DNA of 64,000 nt from positions 1 to 64,000 of the forward strand of contig CALVWJ010000010.1 of NCBI GenBank assembly GCA_944366945.1, in the 5' to 3' direction. Positions 34,368-43,957 of this stretch are shown here, piece by piece. The notes under the pieces are model-generated. The model saw only the letters and a program-made list of their open reading frames with translations, did no database searches and was not told where the DNA came from. Each line of letters starts with the position of its first letter. Within the stretch, counting starts at the first letter, position 1. The DNA is from an uncultured Clostridia bacterium. Its GTDB lineage: Bacteria; Bacillota; Clostridia; Christensenellales; CAG-138. The translations under genes were made by a program, and so were the position numbers.

Positions 34368-35144
34368 ATGTTTGGTAGAAAGACAAAAGAGCTGGAAGAC
34401 CAATTGAACCAAAGCGGGCAGGAAGTAGCGATCCTGGCAAAGAAAGTGGAAACGCTGTCTGCAGAATTAGCGGAGTTTAAGGCGAAGGAATCGGCGATCT
34501 CGGGTGCGCTGACCAATGCGCAGCGCGCGGCAGAAAAGGTGATTGCGGATGCTGAAGCGGAAGGGGAATCCATCCGCCGTGCTGCGGAGGAAGAACGCGA
34601 TGATGCGGAACGGGAAGCGGATGAGATTATTGCTGCAGCAAACCGTAAGGCGGATTCGATCATTGCAAATGCAAAAGAGAAGGCGCGGGGAATTGCTATG
34701 CAGGCGGAAGCTTTTATGGCGGAATACCGTGCCAATGCGGCACGGCTGAACGAGAGCCTTCAAGCTGCCGCACAGGCAGCTGCAGCGCAAGCGGAGCAGT
34801 TCCGTTCGTTTGCATCTGGAACGCGCTTAGAAAGCGAAACGGAGCTTGCCGGGGAATATAAGGATGTATCTGCACTGCTCGAAGAAAAGGAGCTCGACCT
34901 GCCGGAGGAATATGACGCGCCCGCGACGCTTATGCGGAACATTTATGCCATTGAAAACCGTGCATTGCCAGAAGACGCTGAAAAGCTGGAAGCTGAGCCA
35001 TCCGTTGCGGAAGAAGAGACGGACCGCATATGGACAGTGAATGAGATTATGGAAGATAAGCCGACGGAACCGCTTTCTCCGGAAGAAGCTGGCATTACTG
35101 CGGAGCTGGATGAGATTATCAATGATGTGCTGAAGGATTCCTAA
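34368..35144 (+). CDS. Coiled-coil protein, unknown function
   Basis: A 258-residue soluble protein. Residues about 6-150 are a charged Ala/Glu/Arg-rich coiled coil (AAEKVIADAEAEGESIRRAA, EADEIIAAANRKADSIIANA) similar in style to DivIVA/GpsB and ATP-synthase-b-type coils; the rest is acidic and probably disordered. No enzymatic motif is seen. AAGGAGG directly precedes ATG 34368, and the gene is probably part of the ruv operon. A role as a DivIVA-like scaffold is only a guess from composition. Confidence 0.8.
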   Translation: MFGRKTKELEDQLNQSGQEVAILAKKVETLSAELAEFKAKESAISGALTNAQRAAEKVIADAEAEGESIRRAAEEERDDAEREADEIIAAANRKADSIIANAKEKARGIAMQAEAFMAEYRANAARLNESLQAAAQAAAAQAEQFRSFASGTRLESETELAGEYKDVSALLEEKELDLPEEYDAPATLMRNIYAIENRALPEDAEKLEAEPSVAEEETDRIWTVNEIMEDKPTEPLSPEEAGITAELDEIINDVLKDS

Positions 35145-35300
35145 AAGAAAAACGGTTAATATACCTGCGCAAATTATGCATGTGTGCCCACAATGCCATG
35201 CCGCTGGATTTTTGAACGGCAGGAAGGTATGAAATAATGCATATGCATTAGGCAAGAATTAGGCCTAAGAGCCTAAAGCGGGTGCAGGTAAAATGAGAAT

Positions 35301-35334
35301 GGGGGAGCGATGATACGCTCCCCCAAATTATTTG
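35301..35334. terminator. Bidirectional terminator between coiled-coil gene and P-type ATPase
   Basis: The perfect 9-bp stem GGGGGAGCG (35301-35309) / CGCTCCCCC (35316-35324) has a 6-nt loop, with AAATTATTT on the plus side and ATTCTCATTTTA on the minus side. It separates the two convergent genes. Confidence 0.65.
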
Positions 35335-35339
35335 GAAAT

Positions 35340-37997
35340 TCAAACTCTCTTAGCATATTTCCGCTGGAAAAACTTAACGATTTCTACAACGGGGATAACA
35401 AGTACGGCGAGGCCCATCGCGATTGCGTATTCGAGTGCGTTAATATGCTCAAAACCAAAAGCATCCGAAATACCAGGGATGTAGATTACTGCGGTAGTCA
35501 ACACAAGGCTCAGCGCCATGGCGCCCCAAAGCACAGGATTGTGCGAATGCAGCTTGAATACGCTGCCGCGCTGGCTGCGCAAATTGAAGCTGTGGAAGAT
35601 CTCCGCCATGCTCATGGTCAGAAAAGCCATGGTTACGCCATCTGCGCTCTGTGCAATTTCCCAGACGCCAGATTCGATCCTGTGGCCGATAAAGTAGGCG
35701 GCCATGGTTAGAGCCGTAACCAAGAGTCCTTGATATGCAACATCGAGCCCTAGGCCGCCGGAAAAAATACCATCCTTTGCATTGCGGGGCTGGCGCTGCA
35801 TAAGATCGGGCTCTCCCTTTTCTATGCCAAGCGCAAGAGCAGGGAAGCAATCCGTGATCAAGTTGATCCAGAGCAGATGCACCGGCTCGAGAATCACAAA
35901 GCCAAGCAGCGTTGCAAAAAATACACTAAGCACTTCGCTCATGTTGGACCCGAGGAGAAACTGAATCGCTTTGCGGATATTGTCATAGATGCGGCGCCCT
36001 TCGCCCACTGCGCCTACAATCGTGGCAAAATTATCATCCGCAAGCACCATATCGGCAACATTTTTGGTTACATCAGTTCCGGTAATTCCCATTCCAATGC
36101 CTATATCGGCACTTTTAATGCTGGGAGCATCATTCACGCCATCACCGGTCATGGCAGTAATATAGCCGCGTTTACGCCAGGCGTTTACAATACGAACTTT
36201 ATGCTCGGGCTGCACACGGGCATAAACACTGTAATTCTGGATCTTTTCAATCAGCTCCTCGTCGCTGATTTCATTGAGCTGCGCCCCTGTAATGGCTTGC
36301 GTTTCATCCGTTAAGATACCAAGCTGGCGCGCGATGGCAATGGCGGTATCCCGGTGATCGCCCGTAATCATAATCGGCCTAATCCCTGCGGTACGGCATT
36401 CCTCGATTGCGTCTTTTACTTCCGGGCGGATGGGGTCGATCATGCCGGCAAGCCCAAGGAAAGTCAGATCACATTCCAGGGCATCGGGAGAAAGGTCGCT
36501 GGGAAGCGCAGCGTAGTTGCGGCATGCAGCGCCGAGCACACGGAGCGCTTGGTCTGCCATGGCCTTATTTGCTGCCAGAATTTCATCGCGCATCGCGTCA
36601 GTCATAGGCAACTGTTCGCCATCTTTCCAGAAAGAAGTACAGCGCTTTAAAACTTCATCCGGCGCCCCCTTGGTATATTGGATAATACCGTTTTGCGTCT
36701 TATGCAGGGTGCTCATCATTTTTCGCATGCTGTCAAATGGCGCTTCTGCGATTCGTGGGCTCTTCGTTTCCAGCATAGGCTTTGCAAGGCCAATGTGCGC
36801 CGCCCAGTTTACAAGCGCACATTCGGTGGGTTCTCCAATGGCATTGCCGGTTTCATCCGGTTCAGCATCTGAGCAAAGCGCCATCGCCTCCGCCGTAATA
36901 TGCGCATCGCCATAAGAATCCACAACTGTCATTTTGTTTTGGGTGAGCGTACCCGTCTTATCGCTGCAAATAACCTGTGCGCAGCCGAGTGTCTCAACGG
37001 CAGTCAGCCGTCTGATTACGGCATTGCGTTTGGACATATTTGTTACACCGATCGAAAGAACAATGGTAACAACTGTTGCAAGGCCTTCTGGAATCGCGGC
37101 TACAGCAAGGCTTACGGCTACCATAAACGTCCGGATTATGACATCCAGGTGAAAGTCCCCTTCTTTCAGAAGGCTGAACGCAAAAATGAAAATGCAGATG
37201 CCAAGTACCACCCAGCTTAAAATCCTGCTTAACTGGGCAAGCTTGCGCTGCAGCGGCGTCTGCCCGTCTTCTGCTGCAGAAAGGGCATCCGCAATTTTGC
37301 CCATCTCAGTTTCCATGCCTGTTGCAGTGATGACAGCACGCCCTCTTCCATATACGATCGTGCTGCCCATATAGACCATATTATGCCTATCGCCCAGAGG
37401 AACATCCTTTTCCTCACAGCGGATAGCATCAGATGATTTCTCCACAGGGACGCTTTCACCGGTGAGTGCCGCTTCTTCTGCTCTTAAGCTTGCGGATTCA
37501 AGAACCCGCGCATCCGCCGGAACTGCATCGCCAGCTTCGAGGATAATTACATCACCAGGCACCAACATTTCTCTCTCTAGAGCTATTTGCCGGCCGTCCC
37601 GCAGGACTTTACTTGTAGCAGCCGTCATTACTTGAAGCGCTTCGATGGCTTTTTCCGCTTTGTTCTCTTGATAAACGCCCAGCACAGCATTAATGAGCAC
37701 AACAATCAAGATAATAAGCACATCGGTAGGGCTTTCATGGTTGTAAATGGCTGTGATGCCGGATACAGCGGCTGCAGCAAGCAAGATTAGGATCATGGGG
37801 TCTTTTAACTGCGCAAAAAAACGCTGCAGCAATGTTTCTTTTTCTGCTTCAGCAAGCTTATTGGCGCCATACTGTGCAAATCTGGATTCTGCAGCTTGTG
37901 AGCTTAAGCCCGTTTTTGCAGACGAAAGCTCGGCAAGAACTTCTGTGGCATCTTCGCGATAGTACTTCAATTCTGTCTCATTCCTTTCTCTATGCAT
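35340..37997 (-). CDS. Cation-transporting P-type ATPase (calcium type, PMCA/SERCA-like)
   Basis: An 885-residue ion pump. The actuator motif LTGESVPVEK, phosphorylation site D346 (CSDKTGTLTQNKM) and hinge TGDGVNDAPSIK are intact, and the membrane helices fit type IIA Ca2+-ATPases (PEGLATVVTIVLSIGV is the M4 motif). It exports Ca2+, possibly another divalent cation. The start is placed at ATG 37997; a TTG at 37970 with an AAGGA further upstream is an alternative. A leader ORF and an intrinsic terminator lie 34-134 nt upstream, suggesting regulated readthrough. Confidence 0.93.
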   Translation of the reverse strand: MHRERNETELKYYREDATEVLAELSSAKTGLSSQAAESRFAQYGANKLAEAEKETLLQRFFAQLKDPMILILLAAAAVSGITAIYNHESPTDVLIILIVVLINAVLGVYQENKAEKAIEALQVMTAATSKVLRDGRQIALEREMLVPGDVIILEAGDAVPADARVLESASLRAEEAALTGESVPVEKSSDAIRCEEKDVPLGDRHNMVYMGSTIVYGRGRAVITATGMETEMGKIADALSAAEDGQTPLQRKLAQLSRILSWVVLGICIFIFAFSLLKEGDFHLDVIIRTFMVAVSLAVAAIPEGLATVVTIVLSIGVTNMSKRNAVIRRLTAVETLGCAQVICSDKTGTLTQNKMTVVDSYGDAHITAEAMALCSDAEPDETGNAIGEPTECALVNWAAHIGLAKPMLETKSPRIAEAPFDSMRKMMSTLHKTQNGIIQYTKGAPDEVLKRCTSFWKDGEQLPMTDAMRDEILAANKAMADQALRVLGAACRNYAALPSDLSPDALECDLTFLGLAGMIDPIRPEVKDAIEECRTAGIRPIMITGDHRDTAIAIARQLGILTDETQAITGAQLNEISDEELIEKIQNYSVYARVQPEHKVRIVNAWRKRGYITAMTGDGVNDAPSIKSADIGIGMGITGTDVTKNVADMVLADDNFATIVGAVGEGRRIYDNIRKAIQFLLGSNMSEVLSVFFATLLGFVILEPVHLLWINLITDCFPALALGIEKGEPDLMQRQPRNAKDGIFSGGLGLDVAYQGLLVTALTMAAYFIGHRIESGVWEIAQSADGVTMAFLTMSMAEIFHSFNLRSQRGSVFKLHSHNPVLWGAMALSLVLTTAVIYIPGISDAFGFEHINALEYAIAMGLAVLVIPVVEIVKFFQRKYAKRV

Positions 37998-38030
37998 AGC
38001 ATGCCCGTTAATTAGCCCTGCTTTTCAACG

Positions 38031-38064
38031 AAAAAACTCATGTGCAGTAAGCCTGCACATGAGT
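38031..38064 (-). terminator. Intrinsic terminator upstream of the P-type ATPase
   Basis: On the minus strand a perfect 12-bp stem (complement of 38053-38064 with complement of 38036-38047; one arm reads ACTCATGTGCAG) has a 5-nt loop and is followed by TTTTTT. It ends 34 nt before the ATPase start codon and 14 nt after the leader ORF, so it would stop ATPase transcripts unless it is overridden. Confidence 0.85.
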
Positions 38065-38077
38065 CTCGTTATTTCAT

Positions 38078-38131
38078 TTAAGCCAGACGAAAAAACGCCA
38101 TGATGTTGAACTTAAACCACGCGAACTGCAT
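38078..38131 (-). CDS. Phe-rich leader peptide upstream of the P-type ATPase
   Basis: A 17-codon ORF, MQFAWFKFNIMAFFRLA, with 5 Phe and 1 Trp. GAGGGAG lies 8 nt upstream of its ATG. It is placed between a sigma-A-like promoter and an intrinsic terminator in front of the ATPase gene, the layout of a translation-dependent attenuator. Whether it senses Phe/Trp charging, ribosome arrest or ions is unknown. A weak alternative pairing exists: CATGAG in the leader's ribosome binding region can pair with CTCATG in the 5' arm of the terminator. It may also be a functional micropeptide. Function is inferred from position only. Confidence 0.6.
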   Translation of the reverse strand: MQFAWFKFNIMAFFRLA

Positions 38132-38171
38132 GGTAACTACTCCCTCATGAAATTATTCAATTATGTTATCC

Positions 38172-38199
38172 ATTATACGGATATACAGAAAAAAAGCAA
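38172..38199 (-). promoter_or_regulatory. Sigma-A-type promoter of the ATPase leader
   Basis: On the minus strand the -35 TTGCTT (complement of 38194-38199), a 16-bp spacer and a perfect -10 TATAAT (complement of 38172-38177), about 40 nt upstream of the leader ORF. Confidence 0.65.
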
Positions 38200-38319
38200 G
38201 AGGGAAAATATTAAGCGCCGGATCTTTATTCGCTGCGGTTGTTATGCGGCGTTGCCTTGCTGCTGATGTGGGCAAACGATTGAAAACGCAAGCGGCGTGT
38301 ATGCTGCTATAGCTTTTTT

Positions 38320-38342
38320 TGTATAGATGGATATGGTATAAT
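38320..38342 (+). promoter_or_regulatory. Extended -10 promoter of the DUF4364 gene
   Basis: TGG-TATAAT with the -10 at 38337-38342, preceded by a T-run instead of a clear -35. It lies about 40 nt upstream of the start codon. Confidence 0.5.
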
Positions 38343-38380
38343 TCCATTATTATTTCTTGCCGGCATGGAGGCTGGAACCT

Positions 38381-38914
38381 ATGGCGTTTTTTTCAGATGG
38401 CTTTACAAAAAGCAAACTGATGGTGCTCTATTTTTTAAAGGAGCTTTCTGTTAACTTGACAAAAGAACAGATTGCGACTTTTTCGGCTGCTTATGAATTG
38501 ATCCCATACTTTGAGCTGCAAAGCGCGATTTACGAACTGGAGGAAGAAGGATTCCTGGCCGCTGTTCCACGGCCCTATGGCCAGGCATACTGTTTAACAC
38601 CCAAAGGCGAAGAAACGCTTGATATGTTTGTGGAACGTTTACCGCAGTCCGTCCGGGACGATCTTACAAACTATGCTGATGCCTGCCGGGATAAACTCCG
38701 CCGAGAAACACAGTTTTCCGCATCCAGTGAAAAAGCGGGTATGGGGGGGGGCTATCGCACTACGCTGCGCGCGATGGAGCAAAATGGAGAACTACTTCAG
38801 ATTTCCATTTTGCTCCCGGATGCAAAATCAGCAAAACATGCATCTTCTGTTTGGCCGGAGCGAGCACAGGCGATCTATACTGCGATTCTCTCGGAGCTGC
38901 TCAAAGAAGAATAG
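38381..38914 (+). CDS. DUF4364 family protein
   Basis: A 177-residue protein typical of Clostridia. The N-terminal part (KSKLMVLYFLKELSVNLTKEQIATFSAAYELIPYFELQSAIYELEEEGFL) reads like a winged-helix domain, followed by an alpha/beta domain. It looks like a regulator, but its targets are not known. ATG 38381 follows GGAGG (38367-38371). The gene is convergent with the next one, 4 nt apart. Confidence 0.85.
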   Translation: MAFFSDGFTKSKLMVLYFLKELSVNLTKEQIATFSAAYELIPYFELQSAIYELEEEGFLAAVPRPYGQAYCLTPKGEETLDMFVERLPQSVRDDLTNYADACRDKLRRETQFSASSEKAGMGGGYRTTLRAMEQNGELLQISILLPDAKSAKHASSVWPERAQAIYTAILSELLKEE

Positions 38915-38918
38915 CTGT

Positions 38919-39356
38919 CTAAACAAATGCAAGCAACTGTTCCATATGCTTTTGTTGGGCGTTTTTCAGCCGTTCTCCAAGTTGAAGGACGGCTTCTTCT
39001 ATATTTTCCTCATTTTCAGCTTCATGCAACGTTCTTGTTGTTTCGATCAGCCCTGTAACATTGCCTCGAACAAGCATCTCAGCCATATGGGAAGATGTTT
39101 TGTCAATTCTCAAATGCAGAGCGATTGAAGCGAAAATGGGCTTTTTCTCAAGCGGCCCATATTCTTGTGCTAGAATACCGTGCCGGTTCAGCGCATCATG
39201 CGCCTCCTGCATGATGCTATGGTAGACCGTAAACTGGTCCGCCAATAAACTCCGAAATGCTGCGTCCTCGGAATTGCGGATCAATCTACCGAGTACAGCA
39301 CGTTCCAGCTCAGCATTCTTGTAGATTTCCATTAAAAGTTCAGCGTTTTGCTCCAT
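38919..39356 (-). CDS. Ferritin-like helical-bundle protein, unknown function
   Basis: A 145-residue, almost wholly helical protein. The pattern of four long helices and the stretch SSHMAEMLVRGNVTGLIETTRTLHE resemble a Clostridia family annotated as ferritin-like. A complete di-iron motif is not evident to me. ATG 39356 (minus) follows GGAGGTGA by 6 nt; the frame also extends to 39389. Its role is unknown. Confidence 0.7.
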   Translation of the reverse strand: MEQNAELLMEIYKNAELERAVLGRLIRNSEDAAFRSLLADQFTVYHSIMQEAHDALNRHGILAQEYGPLEKKPIFASIALHLRIDKTSSHMAEMLVRGNVTGLIETTRTLHEAENEENIEEAVLQLGERLKNAQQKHMEQLLAFV

Positions 39357-39497
39357 ATAGTTCACCTCCGCGCTTAGTTTCGTTTGCATTAGGGAAAAAT
39401 ATGCGCGCTTGCCAGCATAGAGGCGTTTGTATTATACTATAATGTGGATCTAAGTGGCATCGAATACAAGATTTGGTGTTGCAAACGGAGGAAGAAG

Positions 39498-41477
39498 ATG
39501 GCAAAAGATTACAGCGTAAGCGATATTAAGATCATGGAGGGCCTCGAAGCAGTCCGCATGCGGCCCGGCATGTATATCGGGAGCACGGGCATACGCGGCT
39601 TGCACCATATGCTTTGGGAAATCGTAGATAACGCCGTGGATGAGGCGGCGAATGGCTATGCGAACGAGGTTTCCATTACGCTCCATCGCGATGCTTCCGT
39701 TACAGTCGAAGATAATGGCCGTGGCATCCCTGTTGGAATCCACGAAAAATTGGGTGTAAGCGGCGTTGAAGTCGTGTTTACGCAGCTGCATGCAGGTGGC
39801 AAATTCGATAATGACTCCTATGGCTACTCTGGAGGCTTGCATGGTGTGGGTGCATCCGTTGTCAATGCGCTTTCCGAGTGGGTGCATGTTCAAGTTTGCA
39901 CGGAGGGACGCATCTATGAACAGAAATTCCACAGCTACCGCGACAGCGAAGGCAAAATGCATTCCGGGAAGCCTGTTGCACCGCTTACAGAGATTGGGCG
40001 GACGCGCGGACAAGGGTCAAAAATCTCCTTTTTGCCAGATAAAGAAGTGTTTGAAACACTTGAGATGAACTATGATATAATCGTTAAACGACTGCGCGAA
40101 CTTGCTTATTTAAACCGCGGTGTTTTGTTCCGCATCTTGGATGAAAGGGAGCGCGGAGGACAGAAACAGGCGGAATTTAAGTTCGATGGTGGACTTTCGG
40201 ATTTTGTAAGATATCTCAATGAAGATAAAACAGCGCTCTATGATGAGCCGCTTCATTTTAAAGGAAGCAAAGAAGGCATTCAAGTTGAGATTGCGTTCCA
40301 GCACAATGATGGATATTCCGAAAGCATTTTTTCTTATGTGAACAATATCCCAACTACAGAAGGTGGTACGCATGAAACCGGCTTTAAAGCGGCGCTTACA
40401 AAAATACTGAACGATTATTGCCGCAAAAATGGGATTTTAAAGGATAAGGATCCCTCGCTTTCGGGTGAAGATTTTCGCGAAGGACTCACGGCAGTTATTT
40501 CACTGAAGATGCATTCCATTCAGTTTGAGGGGCAAACCAAAACGCGTCTTGGCAATACGGAAGCCCGCCCTGCGGTCGAGTATGTAATGAACGAGATGCT
40601 CGTTCCTCTGCTGGAGGACTTAAAAAATGCGGATACTGCAGGGAAAATTGCCGAAAAGGCGGTCAAGGCTGCCCATGTGCGCGAAACCGCGCGCAAGGCG
40701 AAAACCATGGCGCGCGAAAAGAGCAGATTGGAGAACGCCCCTTTGGTGGGAAAGCTGTCCAGCTGCACAGGACGCGATGCACTGCGCAACGAGCTTTTTA
40801 TCGTTGAGGGCGATTCCGCTGGGGGGAGTGCCAAGCAGGGAAGGGATCGGCGCTTCCAGGCCATTCTGCCGCTGCGCGGGAAGCCGCTCAACGTAGAGAA
40901 AAAGAGGCTCGATCAAGTCCTCGCAAACGACGAATTCCGTTCCATTATCACCGCTTTGGGAACGGGGATTGGAGAGGGATTCAACCTCGCCAACTTGAAA
41001 TACAACAAAATCATCATCCTTTCGGATGCCGACCAAGACGGCGCGCATATCCGCGCAATTTTGCTTACGTTCTTTTATCGCTACATGCGGGAACTCATCA
41101 TGGACGGGCATGTCTTTATCGGTCAGCCGCCGCTGTATAAGATCCAGCGGGGAAAGGATGCACAGTATGTTTATGACGATGCGGCGCTTGCAAAAGCGCT
41201 TAAAGGAAGCGGAAAAAACGGAAGCTATACACTGCAACGCTATAAGGGCCTTGGAGAAATGAATCCGGAGCAGCTTTGGGAAACCACCATGAATCCGGAG
41301 CACCGCTCCTTAATTCAAGTAACCATAGAGGATGCAGCAGATGTGGAACATATCGTTACGATTCTCATGGGGGATAAAGTGGCGCCGCGTAAGGAGTATA
41401 TCAGCGAGTTTGCAGATTTCAACAAGCTCGATACATTTGAGAGCAGGGTTGCCGTGCAGCCCGCGCAGGAAGGATAA
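39498..41477 (+). CDS. parE: Type IIA DNA topoisomerase subunit B (topoisomerase IV ParE / gyrase-B-like)
   Basis: A 659-residue ATPase/TOPRIM subunit. The GHKL motifs NAVDEA and DNGRGIPVGIH, the lid GLHGVGASVVNALS, the TOPRIM Glu in IVEGDSAGGSAKQGRDR, and LSDADQDGAHIR are present. The start at 39498 follows GGAGGAAG. It is paired with the A subunit 5 nt downstream. Position away from dnaA/recF and the lack of a clear gyrase insert favour ParE, but a gyrase identity cannot be excluded. Confidence 0.88.
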   Translation: MAKDYSVSDIKIMEGLEAVRMRPGMYIGSTGIRGLHHMLWEIVDNAVDEAANGYANEVSITLHRDASVTVEDNGRGIPVGIHEKLGVSGVEVVFTQLHAGGKFDNDSYGYSGGLHGVGASVVNALSEWVHVQVCTEGRIYEQKFHSYRDSEGKMHSGKPVAPLTEIGRTRGQGSKISFLPDKEVFETLEMNYDIIVKRLRELAYLNRGVLFRILDERERGGQKQAEFKFDGGLSDFVRYLNEDKTALYDEPLHFKGSKEGIQVEIAFQHNDGYSESIFSYVNNIPTTEGGTHETGFKAALTKILNDYCRKNGILKDKDPSLSGEDFREGLTAVISLKMHSIQFEGQTKTRLGNTEARPAVEYVMNEMLVPLLEDLKNADTAGKIAEKAVKAAHVRETARKAKTMAREKSRLENAPLVGKLSSCTGRDALRNELFIVEGDSAGGSAKQGRDRRFQAILPLRGKPLNVEKKRLDQVLANDEFRSIITALGTGIGEGFNLANLKYNKIIILSDADQDGAHIRAILLTFFYRYMRELIMDGHVFIGQPPLYKIQRGKDAQYVYDDAALAKALKGSGKNGSYTLQRYKGLGEMNPEQLWETTMNPEHRSLIQVTIEDAADVEHIVTILMGDKVAPRKEYISEFADFNKLDTFESRVAVQPAQEG

Positions 41478-41482
41478 CGGAT

Positions 41483-43903
41483 ATGGCGAAAAAAAACGAC
41501 TTGCCGCCCACGCTGCTGGGAGAAAAAATCGTTGTACGCGGCATGGAGGATGTGATGCACAACTCCATGATCCCGTATGCGGAGCATGTTATCCTTGAGC
41601 GCGCGTTGCCGCGCGTGGAAGATGGCTTAAAGCCTGTACAGCGCCGCATCCTGTATACGATGATGGGCCTTGGCGTTACGCCGGACAAGCCGCATCGCAA
41701 AAGCGCCCGTATTGTGGGAGACTGCCTCGGTAAATATCATCCGCATGGTGACGCTTCCGTTTATGATGCCATGGTGCGGCTTGCACAGGACTTCAATATG
41801 CAGATGCCGCTCGTGGATGGGCATGGGAACTTTGGCTCTGTGGATGGCGACAGTGCTGCGGCAATGCGCTATACAGAAGCCCGCATGACGCCCCTTGCGC
41901 TGGAGCTTTTGCGCGATATTGAAAAAGATACGGTCAAATTCAGCTTGAATTTTGACGATACACAAAAAGAACCGGATCTGCTGCCGGGCCGCTTTCCGAA
42001 CCTTCTGGTTAACGGTGCAAGCGGCATTGCCGTAGGGCTTGCAACGAATATCCCACCGCATAATTTCGATGAAGCGATCAACGCTGTCATCGCGCAGATG
42101 GATGACCCGGATATCTCACTCGATGCGCTTATGCAGATCATCCCTTGCCCCGATTTCCCAACCGGTGCCTATATTCTCGATTCAGAAGAGATCCGAACAG
42201 CCTATGAAACAGGCCGCGGAAAGCTGACGTTGCGCGCAAAAGCGGAGATCGAAACGCTCAAAAATGGGAAAAAGCTCATCGTTGTGCATGAGTTGCCATA
42301 TCAAGTTAATAAAGCAAGGGCGCTTGAAGAGATTTTGCGGGTTGCGCAGGAAAAGAAGACCCTGTTTGCCGGCATCAGCGACATTCGGGATGAATCCGAC
42401 CGCATGGGCATGCGTGCCGTAATTGAAGTCAAGAAGGATGCGGATGCTGAGAAAATCCTGCAGTATCTTTATAAGTATTCAGATTTGCAAATTACTTTTG
42501 GCGTAAATATGGTGGCGATTGCAGCTGGAAAACCTCAGCTTATGGGCCTCAAGCAGCTGATTGCATATTATATTGCGCATCAAGAGGATGTTGTTACGCG
42601 GCGCACGCGCTTTGATCTTGATGCAGCGGAACGGCGTGAGCATATTCTGGAAGGGCTCATGGTTGCCATCTTGAATATTGATGCCGTGATCGCGCTTATT
42701 CGAGCCTCAAAGACCCCCAAGGAAGCGCGCGAAGGCCTAATGAAGCGTTTCAGCTTAACCGAATTGCAGGCACAGGCGATTCTGGACCTGCGTCTGCAGC
42801 GGCTTACGAATCTTGAACTTCGGGCGATTGAGAAGGAATACAAGGAAGTTAAACAACGCATCAAGGAGCTCCGCGCAATTCTAGAATCGCCGGAACGCTT
42901 GCGCTCTGTGATCAAAACAGAGCTGATCGAAATTCGTGATCGTTATAGCACACCGCGGCGCACGCAGCTGATCCGGGCGGAAAAAGCAATCACGGTTCCG
43001 GAACTTGAAACGAAGCCTTCCGAAGATGCGGTCGTGCTCTTGCTTGACGGTGGGCGTATCCGCCGTATGCCAAAGCGGATGCCTGCCGCCGAAGGCGAGC
43101 GGGTACTTTCCGCGCTCGAAACGAAAACGGACCGGCGCGTGAAACTGTTTACGAACCTTGGAGCATGTTTTACGCTTCCTGTGGACGAGATACCGGAATC
43201 CAAGCAGGGTGCACGGCCGACGAACCTAAATTCCATCTTGACGCTGGAAAAGGACGAATACGTTGTAGAATGCATGGAGGAGCTGCAAGCGGGCGCATTG
43301 TATTTCTTTACGAAGCAAGGCAATGTAAAATGCACAGATGCAGCCGAATATTTAACGCGTACACGCCGCGTGCAGGCGATATCTCTGAAAGAAGGAGATG
43401 CGCTGCTCGGCGTGCAGCCACGCAAGGCGGATACCATCCTTCTTATTACCAAGCTCGGCATGAGCATCCGCTTTGAAACCGATACCGTGCCGCAAATGGG
43501 GCGGGTATCCAGCGGTGTAAAATGCATTAAGCTCGATGCAGGGGATGAAGTGTGCTTCTTTGAACAGATTGAGGAAGCGGGTGAAATTTTAGTGTTGACT
43601 GACCGCGGTTACGCAAAGCGCAGCTTTGTGTTTGATTATGATGTGCAGGGCCGTAATGGAAAAGGCCTTAAAACGTTTGACTTTAAGAAAAACGGCAGCA
43701 ATGGGACGTGCATCGCAGCAGCATTTTATGTAAAAATGCCTTTTGATTTTATTATCGAGCAAAAGCATGGCACGAAAACAGAAGCAAATACGGATCTTGT
43801 GCGCATTGATGCGCGCGCGGGGAAAGGGATGCTCCTTGTGATGACGCTGCTGGACGATGTGGTTACCCAAGCTTATCCTAAACCGGATTCAGTCAATACA
43901 TAA
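41483..43903 (+). CDS. parC: Type IIA DNA topoisomerase subunit A (topoisomerase IV ParC / gyrase-A-like)
   Basis: An 806-residue breakage-reunion subunit. The quinolone-determining region KYHPHGDASVYDAMVRLAQ and catalytic Y130 (MRYTEARMT) are present; the C-terminal beta-pinwheel carries the degenerate box VQGRNGKGLKT rather than a canonical QRRGGKG GyrA box, which favours ParC. It acts with the upstream subunit in chromosome decatenation. Confidence 0.88.
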   Translation: MAKKNDLPPTLLGEKIVVRGMEDVMHNSMIPYAEHVILERALPRVEDGLKPVQRRILYTMMGLGVTPDKPHRKSARIVGDCLGKYHPHGDASVYDAMVRLAQDFNMQMPLVDGHGNFGSVDGDSAAAMRYTEARMTPLALELLRDIEKDTVKFSLNFDDTQKEPDLLPGRFPNLLVNGASGIAVGLATNIPPHNFDEAINAVIAQMDDPDISLDALMQIIPCPDFPTGAYILDSEEIRTAYETGRGKLTLRAKAEIETLKNGKKLIVVHELPYQVNKARALEEILRVAQEKKTLFAGISDIRDESDRMGMRAVIEVKKDADAEKILQYLYKYSDLQITFGVNMVAIAAGKPQLMGLKQLIAYYIAHQEDVVTRRTRFDLDAAERREHILEGLMVAILNIDAVIALIRASKTPKEAREGLMKRFSLTELQAQAILDLRLQRLTNLELRAIEKEYKEVKQRIKELRAILESPERLRSVIKTELIEIRDRYSTPRRTQLIRAEKAITVPELETKPSEDAVVLLLDGGRIRRMPKRMPAAEGERVLSALETKTDRRVKLFTNLGACFTLPVDEIPESKQGARPTNLNSILTLEKDEYVVECMEELQAGALYFFTKQGNVKCTDAAEYLTRTRRVQAISLKEGDALLGVQPRKADTILLITKLGMSIRFETDTVPQMGRVSSGVKCIKLDAGDEVCFFEQIEEAGEILVLTDRGYAKRSFVFDYDVQGRNGKGLKTFDFKKNGSNGTCIAAAFYVKMPFDFIIEQKHGTKTEANTDLVRIDARAGKGMLLVMTLLDDVVTQAYPKPDSVNT

Positions 43904-43957
43904 CCCCTGCGTCTTGTTCATACTTATAACCATTCCAAACGAATGGAGAAAGCAAGT

